DNA from: Lytechinus variegatus
Taxonomy: Eukaryota > Echinodermata > Echinoidea > Temnopleuroida > Toxopneustidae
Direction: 5' to 3'
NCBI RefSeq assembly: GCF_018143015.1
Contig: NC_054752.1
Span: forward strand, 3,038,001 to 3,102,000
DNA length: 64,000 nucleotides
Positions 22,801-34,400 of this stretch are shown here, piece after piece. Numbering within the stretch: position 1 is the first letter of the stretch; each line of letters starts with the position of its first letter. A model generated the notes under the pieces. It did no database searches. It was not told where the DNA came from and worked only from the letters and a program-made list of their open reading frames with translations. The translations under genes and the position numbers were made by a program.

Positions 22801-23650
22801 TTATAGACAAACAGATAAGAATGCAACAATGGTGTACTGCAAATCAAAATACTAATATGGTATTACTAAAAAAAAAACTGACCTGACTCCTTTCCTTTTC
22901 GTAAGAATTAAAATGGGTTGGCCTGAAGGTGATATACTTATTGTGTGACGAATATAAAATGTGTATGAACTATCTCGCAAGGACATACGGTCGAATAATC
23001 AAATCGTTTTTCAGGAGCAAAAGCTAGGTACTAGAGATTGAAACCTAATAGTCTTGCTCAAGGCTAATTTACTTCTCAATCTATCGCAAACTGAAATTGG
23101 GTTTGTATAAACATGCAAAAAAGGACAATCTATGTCAAAGGTTTCTTTGGACGGAAATAAGACTGACCACAATTTACAAAGTACTATGATGTATATCAAA
23201 ATATGTAACTTGATTTTCATATAGCTTTCTTCATCGTACTGTCCTACTATATTTTTTTAATGAATGTGATGTGCATACTGTATAGGTCGATAGATCTAAA
23301 TAGGTCCATAGGACGATGAACCTAAAAAGGGGGGCAAGAAGCATTTTTCATCATTAGAATTGACAGAAACTAAAATGTTTTGTTTTGTGCACCGTGAAAT
23401 CACAAAGGGAAAACGTTCTGTTCAAAGACTAGACCTGTATTCATAATGCGAACGCACATTTCAACATTATACTTGTAAATCATATTCACTGGTGCTTGCA
23501 AATTATTGGGTAAATATTTAAACAGTACGTGGTACATGATTGGAGTGGCTATCAAATAGTTTGAAGGTCACATACTTACATTTATTCTATATCTGTACCC
23601 ATGGTACCGGCCGCACAGAAACACTGATTTGCTTGCGCCAGTTCAGCTTT
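22801..23650. other. Unannotated 3' flank of copy B
   Basis: AT-rich. Nearly identical to 48559-49407 and less so to 1811-2611. Nothing recognised. Confidence 0.5.
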
Positions 23651-23781
23651 AAAGGGATGGTCCGGGCTAAATAAATCTAAATAAATAGAGTAACATTCAC
23701 AAAGCAAAATGCTGAAAATTTAATCAAAATTTGATAATAGCGAAGCCATTGAGTTTTTAGCTTGAGCAATATAATGTAAAA

Positions 23782-24884
23782 CAAGTGGAATGCCTCTGGC
23801 CGTCTCACCTGCATCACGCGGTTCAATATAGCAGCAGTGCTGACTTTGAATACTACTCTAACTCGCACAAGATGTTCAGTGATACATGGTTACTCTTATG
23901 TCCACTTTTTATGAACTAGACCAATAAACTTACAGAGATATGATGGTTATTCAACAAAAAACCCCAACATGGCCAAAGTTCATTGACCTTACATGACCTT
24001 TGACCTTGATCATGTGACCTGAAACTCGAACAGGATGTTCAGTGATACTTGATTACTCTTATGTACAAGTGTCATGAATCAGATCCATAAAATTTCAAAG
24101 TTATGATGGTAATTCAACAGAAACACCCAATTCGGCCAAAGTTCATTGACCTTTGACCTTGGTCATGTGACCTGAAACGCGCACAGGATGTTTAGTGATA
24201 CTTGATTACTCTAATGTCCAAGTTTAATGAACTAGACCAATAAACTTTCAAAGTTATGATGGTAATTTAACAGATACCCCGATTCTGCCAAAGTTCATTG
24301 ACCCTAAATGACCTTTGACCTCAATCATGAGACCTGAAACTTGCACAAAATTTTCAGTGATGCTTGATTACTATTATGTCCAAGTTTCATGAATCAGATC
24401 CATAAACTTTCAAAGTTATGATGGGAATTCAACAGATATCCCCAATTCGGCCAAAGTTCATTGACCTTAAATGACCTTTGACCTTGGTCATGTGACATGA
24501 AACTCATGCAGGATGTTCAGTGATACTTGATTAACCTTATGTCCAAGTTTCATGAACTAGGTTCATATATTTTTAAGTTATGATGACATTTCAAAAACTT
24601 AACCTCAGGTTAAGATTTCGATGTTGATTCCTCCAACATGGTCTAAGTTCATTGACCCTAAATGACCTTTGACCTTGGTCATGTGACATGAAACTCTATT
24701 AGGATGTTCAGTAATACTTGATTAACCTTATGGCCAAGTTTTATTAACTAGATCCATATACTTTCTAAGTTATGACATCATTTCAAAAACTTAATCTCAG
24801 ATTAAGATTTGATGCTGACGCCGCCGCCACCGCCGCCGTCGGAAAAGCGGCGCCTATAGTCTCACTTTGCTTCGCAAGTGAGAC
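23782..24884. repeat. Tandem element of about 160-bp units, each with a DR1 motif (B)
   Basis: Five diverged units. Each contains TGACCTTTGACCT, a perfect direct repeat of the nuclear-receptor half-site with 1-bp spacing, at 23994, 24147, 24309, 24472 and 24663, mostly followed by TTGGTCATGTGACCTGAAAC. The left edge has GTCTCACC and the right edge GTGAGAC, which suggests a mobile element with internal amplification. Copy A reads straight through the site, so this is an insertion relative to A. Confidence 0.75.
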
Positions 24885-24943
24885 AAAAACAAATCATCAT
24901 GAATATTCATTAGGTGGGATGATGATGTCACATTCCCACTTTC

Positions 24944-25178
24944 GATGGAAAAAATAAATCTATTCATCTAGACTTACTTGTTTCACGTCCGATCCAGGAC
25001 GCTTCTTCAGCTCTTCTGAACTGGCGGGAAATCGTCGTTGCCGATATTGTCTTGGAGACGTCGAGGAATTTTTCGGATTACAGGATTGTAAATCCGAGAG
25101 AGGTTATGTCGTAATCCTCCTCTTTTGTTGAGAGATGGGTTCTCTGCGTTGACATAGACCGCCTCACGGACCCCCCTC
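24944..25178 (-). mobile_element. Penelope-like retroelement, short 3' fragment (B)
   Basis: On the minus strand it encodes VREAVYVNAENPSLNKRGGL, like the C-terminal end of Penelope-like element proteins. It is flanked by an exact 16-bp duplication TCACATTCCCACTTTC (24928-24943 and 25179-25194), present once in A. This is a short, non-coding fossil. Confidence 0.6.
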
Positions 25179-25586
25179 TCACATTCCCACTTTCCTTTTT
25201 CTTATGTTATTACATGAAATCATAATTTTCAACATTTTTAACTAAAAGGTCTGAATGATATGTCTCCCTTGTAATGAAATAAGTTGCAGCAATGAATATA
25301 TAATGCACTTAATCAGTTGTTATTCAAATATGTTTTGTTTTTGAAGGAAAAACTTTGAATAATCATAATTTCATATAACAAAATACAAAAGAAAAAGTGG
25401 GGATATGACATCAGTTTGCTAATTGAATATTCATGAAGACATGCCTAGAACTGTCCTGCCGGAATAATGCAAATTATTAAAATGCCATAGCTTTTTTATT
25501 CTTTGTCCGATTTTGATCAAATTTTCAGCGTTTTGTTTTTCTTAATTTGTTCAAATCAAATTATTTTCAGCCTGGAGTATCCCTTT

Positions 25587-27387
25587 TACTATGGTGGGTA
25601 TAATGACTCACAGAAAGTGTTGTTTATAAGGCACTGTTTGACACGGGTTTTATTTATGAATGGACTTGGGGTGATTACCATGAAACCCAATATTTAAACC
25701 AAAAAATAAATCGTCAAAGACCTATATTTCGATAGAAGTGTTATATGAACGGTAAAAATAATTAATTGTTGGATATAGGTTCCTCGTACAGAGTGCAAGA
25801 ATGATTTCAGTCTGTTGAGGAGTAAGGAAGCATAAAAAGATTTTATCATCAAATGCCTATCGTATGAAGGTTTCGATTATATCCGACAGAGAAAAGGTTT
25901 TGAGTTCCAGGCCTTTTTTCGGGTAATCCAAATAATTCATAAAAAAAATAGACCCCTCATCTCACTTTTCATCTGTTGAAAAATCGCATGCTAAACTTTT
26001 AAAGTTACTATGAAGCAGAAACGTCATGTTTGGAATCACTACGTCTACTGTCTATCACGCACACCTTTACCCACACCCACTCTAAAATACACCCTTCACA
26101 CACTCACTCGCTTGAACACACGCAAACATATCATACACACTTCCAACGCAAATTACGTACACCACCCCCACGTTCATCCACCGAAAGCAAATAAACGCAC
26201 CCTTCATCCGCGTCCACACACGCACACACAAACATACACACATCACTGGCACGCATCCCGCGCACACCCACACACTCTCTCTCTATCTATACCTTAAGGC
26301 CACCGCACACCTTATGACTGTTCGCGATCCGATTTTGGAACAAATAGCATTTTGCTCATTTTCTGAAAATGTGAATGGAACATATCATTTTATTTGAGGT
26401 TAAAATCAATTGAAAGAATACTAATATAAGCATTTTGAAAGATTGCAAGCCTATATTTTGGAGTAAAGGCCAAATTAGTTTCAAATCGTAACCAATCGTA
26501 CGACTGCTATGACGTCATTACGACTAGATATTAAATTCGCTTTTAGGATAATAGCATAGTCACAGATTTGAACAGATGTATTCGTACGATGATTTAGAAC
26601 ATTACACAGTGAGATATTCCAAGTCTCAATACTAGCATCAAATTCTAATATATTTTATTCTACAATCGGGTCGCACACCAATCGTAAGGTGTGCGGTCGC
26701 CTTTACACACACGCGCGCACACACACACATCCATAACCCATGTACATAAAATTTAGAATGACATAAATCACGAAAAATAGAATTCTAAATATATTATATA
26801 CAAGTACAAAAATAATTCTAAAATAAAAAAAACACGAGATTGCATTGTATGATTATAATATCTAACATGTCTTAATGTGTGAAGCATAGTAATCAAATGA
26901 GAAAATGTCTTACAGCTCTCTTGGAAACAGTTTGGCTCCGAACCTGTTTGATTACAAGCGGGAGATCATATTCCCGATCGATTTGAATACCTGAATTTCC
27001 TTTAAAATTCATGTATTTTCAGTATTTCCTTTAGTATGTGAGTTGTTCGTATTGAATATTCAACAATGAACATAAATTGATCGTACACAAGTTCAGGGAT
27101 TCTTTGTAAATGCATTGATCCCATAGCTTTTTTTAGACGACATAACCAGCTTTTTATTGTAGTTTGTTGGTATTGACTTTCCAATATATCGACGCAGGTT
27201 CGTCGGAAGGAATAATGTCAAATTCATGAACATGATACGAATCTCACTAGATTTGAGCTTTTGACCCAAGAAGGATGCACGTTTTAGGCATATTTTGTAA
27301 TAGTAAACATGTAAGATTGTCCTGTGGCATATCTCGTAAAAGAAATAAAGCAAGCGTGAAGCGTGAGCTAATAATATCTTGATATAT
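25587..27387. other. 3' flank of copy B, mostly non-repetitive
   Basis: Holds a CA-rich tract (about 26050-26290) and the MITE at 26296-26703. Otherwise nothing recognised. Matches A 3188-4994. Confidence 0.5.
26296..26703. mobile_element. MITE with AAGGCCACCGCACACCTTA termini (B)
   Basis: Orthologous to 3903-4310 and almost identical. C has a shortened, unrelated join here near 51899. Confidence 0.75.
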
Positions 27388-27635
27388 TTAATAATAATAA
27401 TAATAATAGCTGGATTTACAAAGCGCTTATTGCCTGAGGATACAAAGCCCTGCTATTATTACCCGGCTTTAGCTCGAGCTACCATCACCGGCGCTCAGTG
27501 CATGCGAGGAATTACTCCTGCCTGGTACCCATTCACCTCACCGAGTGCAGCACAGTGTAGATAAATTTCTTGCTGAAGGAAAACACGCCATGGCTGGGAT
27601 TCGAACCCACGACCAACACATTATTTACCTGCTAA
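27388..27635 (-). mobile_element. tRNA-derived SINE, 5'-truncated (B)
   Basis: Orthologue of the SINE at 4995-5241, with one extra ATA in the tail. Confidence 0.75.
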
Positions 27636-28326
27636 GTTGATATTTTAACATGTTTATCTTATTGAATGAATAATGCGAGCGCAAAGCCGTAAGCCAAATT
27701 ATATTGATCTATTGACAATGGTAGCGGGGCATTTTGAAATTGTCTACATAACTTTTGAACATGTCTCATTAAGCAATTAATGCACAGAAGGCCATGAATC
27801 TTAACATTTTAAAACAATATTTTACCAATACAAAAATACAAGATCTTTCTGCACGACTCAAATTACGCACTGTCAAACGACTTGTTTAATCCGGTATTAC
27901 TGTCTTCATGCATTAATATCTCGATAAATAGTATTCACAGTTCACAGAGTATTTTGTCATTTGAAAGAATGCAAATATTCATGGTTTTTGCGGGACGGCA
28001 AAATGAAAAAAAAAATGAAAGAAATCTTATGCTGACCTACAGCTGTTATATTAGAAATCAAATTCACAAAACCGATATATACCGGTATATATAATTATAA
28101 TTATGTATAATATACACATGATATTATCATAACATGTGAGACATTATACATGTACATAAGCTTTCGGAACTATTTTTATTTAAATATGTTGTGAAAGAAA
28201 TAATCGAGCTATGCCTACCATTGTTCTCTATTAATATTCCTTTCTTAGTATAATGTGTGTAATTTGAAGGGGGAACTAATAAGTACTGTTATAGAAAATA
28301 CATAATGACTATCAACATGCAGCTAT

Positions 28327-28332
28327 TTTATT
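28327..28332 (-). terminator. Poly(A) signal AATAAA of SULT copy B
   Basis: A minus-strand AATAAA about 86 bp beyond the stop codon at 28418-28420, aligned with the hexamer of copy A. Confidence 0.6.
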
Positions 28333-28417
28333 CAATAAAAAATCTCGATAATACCTCGAATATGTTCTGTCATTCAAGAATATGGAACGGATTGAATTTG
28401 TTTTCCTAATAGCAATC

Positions 28418-31400
28418 TTAAAATTCGAATTCAAGTCCAGATCCCGCCATTTCCTTCTTGTACAGTTCATCAAATCGTTTATTTTGGTCATCAGTGAAAT
28501 AATTCTTCCAATCTCCTACCACACCTGATGAATAAATAAAAGGAGCAAAAGAAAAAAGGTTAAGCTAACACAGAAGATGAGTTATTCTGATTGTTTTCTC
28601 GTTCTCTTCTAGAAAGATAATATAACAGTACAAGTACATGTTCAAAAGAATACATACAGTTCAATGACATTTCATGACAAAATAATATTGAAGATATTGA
28701 ACGGAGGGACTTGCCAAGAAAAGCAGAGCTTGTATAAAATTAGTTTCAATGCTAATCTAATTAACATAACTTATATACAAGAGACGAAAGGAAAACGAGC
28801 TTAAAATAAGTAATAATAACAATATTTATAAAGCGCAACATATCCATCTCAAAGAGATGCTCAAGGCGCATACAAATAACAAATAACAAAAGAAAAATTA
28901 ACAAACTATACATAAGAATAAAGAACTAGACTGTAAACTGCTGGTATGATTTAGCAGTATGCATTAAGCATCAGGTGAGTTTTAAGTGCTGCCTTAAATG
29001 TAGAAAGAGTATTAGCTGTCTGAATAGACAGCGGTAACCTGTTCCACAAAAAAGGTGCAGCAGATGAAAATGCTCTATCCCCCCAACTTCGTTTAGTACG
29101 TATTTCTTTGAGCCTTACATTATTTGAAGAACGCAAACCAGAACGACCTGAGGAATGGGTTAACAGAAGCGATGAAATGTAATCAGGAGCTAGATTATTT
29201 TGTGCACGATAGGTTAAGAGGAGAATTTTGTAGATTACACGCTGTTGAACAGGTAGCCAGTGGAGGGATTTTAGGATAGGAGTGATACGTGAGGATCTTC
29301 TTGATTTGGTCACAAGGCGAGCAGCAGTATTTTGGACTTTTTGCAGTCTGTTAACTTGGTTGGCGGGTAAACGAAAGAGTAAAGAATTGCAATTGTCAAG
29401 ATGTGAGGTAACGAAAGCATGTACTAACTGTTGGGTGGATTGAGGTGAAAGATATTGTCTAATTGTACGGATATTTCGAAGATTACAATTAGCTAGTTTC
29501 ACACAATTCGAAACGTGAGACTGAAATGACATGGCAGAATCAAATAGTACTCCAAGATTCTTAGCCTGATGTACAGAAGTTACACGGGCAGAGCCAACTT
29601 GGACATGAGATATATGAACTTTACTAAGCTGTATTCTGTTACCAAATAAAATGAATTCTGTCTTTGCATCATTTAGTTTTAAGTGACTCTCAATCATCCA
29701 GTTCCTTATATCAGCTATACAGTTTTCCAGTTTTTGTACATTTTCATCTATTTCCGTTTGAACTGGTCTGCAAGTGAAATAAAGTTGTAGGTCATCCGCA
29801 TACATATGATAACTGACACTATGTCTCTGTACGATATATTGAATGGGTAGTGTGTAAATATAAAAAAGTTGCGGACCGAGAACAGATCCCTGCGGGACCG
29901 AAAAATCTATACTTACTGAGGCAGAGTGAGCATCATGTATACAAACTTCTTGTGATCTATGACAAAGGTAAGACTCAAACCACCTTAAAACTATACCACT
30001 TAGACCTATTTCTTTCAATCTATAAGACAAAATGCGATGATTAACAGTATCAAAGGCACTGCTGAGATCTAGCAATACCAAACCTGTAACGTTTCCATTA
30101 TCCATACCAGTAAGTATATCATTGGTTACCCGTAACAAAGCACTTTCCACACTATGCATCTCCCTGTATGCTGACTGGAAAGGATTATGCAAATTTTCAT
30201 TCTTCATGTAAGTTTGTAGTCGATTTGAAACAACTCTTTCGATCAGTTTGCCAAGGTATTTCAGATTTGCTACTGGTCTATAATTCTTCAAATCTTTTCT
30301 GTCAAGTGAGTGTTTTTTCAGTAGGGGTTTGATAATGGCATGCTACAAACATTCAGGAAATGATCCACACTTCAAGGACATATTAACTATGTCAGTGATG
30401 TAAGGAGCAAAGTCACTGACAAATTCTTTAATTAGACAAGTGGGTATAGGATCTAAACCACATGAAGATACAGGGGAATTCATGATAATTTTCCTAATTT
30501 CAATAATTGTGGCAGGAGCAAATTCAGACATACCAGTGGCAGTGATAGGAACAATATTTGAAAAGGCATCAGTACTTGTGTTAAAACTAAGAGTGGCTAA
30601 TTCTTCTTGAATACCTCTTATTTTACCTACAAAATAATTACAAAAACGATTCGCTAGATCATGATCATTATCTGTGTTAGGATATATTGGATCCTTCTTC
30701 CTGTCTAATAATTTGTTAACAATTTTAAACAAACGTCTCTGGTTTCCTGAACAATCTGCAATGGAAGAAGAATAATACCGTTTCTTTGCTTGGTCCATCA
30801 TTTGAGACACATGTTGCTTCTGCTCCACATATAGAAGTCGGTCAGCAGGATTTCTAGAAGATCTCCAACGCCGCTCACGTCGACGTCGAAGACGCCTTGC
30901 ACTACGAATGTCATCAGTCATCCAGGGTGCCCGAGGCTTGATAACGATTGTTTGAGTCTTCTTTGGAGCAAGCTGATCAAGTAAACTATTTAGAGAGTTC
31001 TCATAATGGTTGACACATGAAGAAACGTCGTTGTGTTCAAAATCGATGGACGATAACGCTGCATGGACACCGGTTTGAAACTTTGCACGATCCATCAGTT
31101 TTAAGTTTCGTGTGACGATTGATTGACGAACAGGTTTAGGTTTCCTTAAAAGCAAGTTGCACTGAATTGCAAAGTAATCCGATAGTCCCGGAAGAATGGC
31201 GACATCTGAGAGGACATTTTCTGATTCTCGAGATATAAGAAGATCTAAGGTATGTCCATAGCGTGATAGCGATGAGTCGATTCCTGAACACGTTGCTTCA
31301 TCCCAAACATAAATAACAGATCTAGAAACTTGCTTGCGTTTCTGTCAGTTCTATCATCAACCAAACTATTGAAATCTCCTGTAATCAAGATTTCAGACGG

Positions 31401-34400
31401 ACAAAGAAGGTATGCATCTAACAGCGTACTAAACTCTTCGAGGAATATGCTAAAAGGTAGGTGGCGTCCTTGGTCGTCAGAAACTTCTGGACGATAAATT
31501 ACAATAAGTCTAACTGAACGGGAGTCACTTGAAACCAATACATGAAGACATTCAAAGGATCTGTATGGTGTAACCTGCTGAACAGTTATGGACAAGGAAG
31601 ATTTAAACAACAGACCAACTCCTCCCCCTGGCTTCTCTCCTCTTGATCGATGCTCAAAGCTGTAACCATCTGGAGTGATTCTACTAATAACAGCGTTGTC
31701 ACCATCTCTCAACCAAGTTTCACATATAGCTATGATGTCAAAGTCATTTTCAAGAACAAAGTCAGTGAATGCTGAAGACTTATTCTTACTATAAGTACCA
31801 AAATAAAGCGAATAAGCGACAAAAAAATAAAAAATAACAATTTTAAAATAGTAATCATAAACTTATAATAAGAGGGGGGAAAGAAGGCAAATGAAAGAGG
31901 GAGGGAGATGTGAGAGGAGCAAATATAACCGAAAATGGAAAGAGGAACATGGCAGATGCAAAGGTCATTAGGCATTGAAGTGACATTATTTAGAATATAT
32001 ATTTTTCAAATTTGTCAATAGTTAAAAAAAGATTAGATTTAAATATTTTTAGTTACAGTAATATGTTAGCTTGACTTGCTGATGTGGAGTATTGACAAAT
32101 ATAGAGCTGTGCGTTTTAGCAATACAGTACCCCTAACGCTGTCACCGTTACGTCGTCATGTTCCACCCCACCAAAATACCCTCTTGCCGCGCTGGTAGCT
32201 CTTACCTTTTCTCATAAATGATTTGTCTTTTGGTTTCTCCATCCCAGCCTGCTCTAAACCCGCCATTATCAGAGTATCTGGGTTTGATGAAGGGTTGTTC
32301 TTCATTGCTTTGAACGTCGAAGCTTCTGCGATTTTAGCGATGACGTCATCAGAGAGGGACTTCCCCATGAATTCGGCTATCTGTCGTACGGCTCCAGTAA
32401 GATCCTGAAATTCGTTTGATAATGGTTAGCGATTGATCGTTTTCTTGATTTTTACGATTGATTGTACATGGTAGTCAATGAAATCACTGAATCGTTAAAG
32501 AAGTGGTCTACGATGATTGTTAAGCTTTGTTTTACGGGCTCTTAGAGTATTGTGTGAATGATGCACTTATGGATAGCACTCTAAATGTTCACTAAATGAC
32601 ATGAATGATGGGTAAACGAAGATCATGTAATAATAATCCGCTCTTATAAAGCGCTTCATACATCGGAACGACGTGTCTTAGCACTTTACAGATATTATTA
32701 CCCCGGTCATCGGATTCAATCAGTCATTCCCGCACACAATGTGTGCACATCCTTCTCTCCCTGGTGAGTATTCCAGTCAGTCGCCGGTGACGCGCACACA
32801 GTACTGGATAGCAATGACTTGCACATCCTACCGGGTACCCATTATAGTACCTAGGTCGAGAGGCAAAGTGTAAGTAAACGCCTTGTCACAGGACGCCAGG
32901 CCGCGATGGGATTCGAACACACGACCCTCTGTATGCAAGGCGAGAGTTAGAACCATTACATCACGTCGCCTCCACCTAGATGTAAATAATACTCATATCT
33001 GACTATTCTTTTGTCCTAACGAGAACACATTCATGTAATAGTAGAAAAAATAGACCTTATGCACATGACATAATCTCAAAGCGCCCTCCTTCAGTGAATA
33101 CGCGCAAGAGCAGCATATCACTAACCTGCCAACAGATGCAAGTCAATCGCTTCAGCCTCTAAGATGGCAGTGCATTGACGTCAGCGCATAAGGTCTATTA
33201 AAGAAAAACACATTACCAGTGGCGTACCTAGAAGTGTCGCCAGAATTGGACGATGAGAATAAAAAAATACATATTTTCTGATCCAACTAAAACTATTATC
33301 AAATGTCGTGTGTTTTTTAAAACAGATAAAGCCCACCTTCTTCATATCTTCGTACTTGAGAAAGAGAACATTAGGATGATTTCTCTTCCTCCACCATGGT
33401 AATACGTTTTCAAACCAGGATCCTCGGGGAGCTGTTGGGAGAAATGAGAACCAGTTTGAATAAACTAATTTTTTTACATCTTTACGCACGACTGGAACAT
33501 GTTCTTAGGTCATAAATAAATTACATAGGGATATCACATAGCACAAAAAAGGACCACCAATCCTGGGTAATGTCATTCGTAACTTACGAACAACTTTATG
33601 AAACACCCACCAGGTGGGACGATTAATGATAATAAAAAAAATGCATAGACACATGACATGATTAAACGTTATAACACGCAAGAGAATAATTGTGGAACTT
33701 GTGCGCTCTTGATCTTTAGGGGTATTTTTGAATAGCATATTATTACCCCGGCCATCGGATCATGGCTTGCCCGCATACAATATATGCACCTTCTTCACTC
33801 CCTGGGGAGCATTCTACAAGAGTTCCAAGACTCAATTGCTAGGCATACTACATAGGCTTTCGCATCCTACCAGGTACCAATTAATTATAACCTAGGTAGA
33901 AAGTTGCAAAGTGTGGATTAACGCCTTGCCAAAGGACACTATACAGTGCGTATCAAAAAAAGTTTACACTTTGAAAAAGCCATGGGAATTAAAAAATATA
34001 CAACGTGTGGGTATTTTTTTCACATATATTCTTGGGTTTGGGTCTCATCTATCCAATGAAAGTAAAAGTTTTGAAAGAATGTCACACTTGAGTGAGCACT
34101 GTCCATTTTTGTAAAGCTCGCAGAAATCTGTTTGCGCAGAAATGCTCGTTTTCAGACTGTGTCAAGGGTATAGGGCGAAATCAAACTTACCCTGCGAAAC
34201 ATTTTTCATACATTTCCCTTGCACTTTTAGTCAATTGAAATAAAACGGATACATTCAAGCAGTTTGTAACAATTTTACCATCCAAATTGAATTTTCAATA
34301 CTTAGTAAGCACATCTTACTACCCCTTTTGTGCCAGCTGGATCTGAGGACATAACTGAATCTGAACAAAAGATTATACATGGGCAATTCCATGGAAAATG

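Larger units (their letters stand above)
23651..25586. mobile_element. AAAGGGAT MITE carrying nested insertions (B)
   Basis: Same termini as the MITE at 2612-3187. It holds a DR1-containing tandem element (23782-24884) and a Penelope-like fragment (24944-25178), neither of which is in the A copy. Confidence 0.75.
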
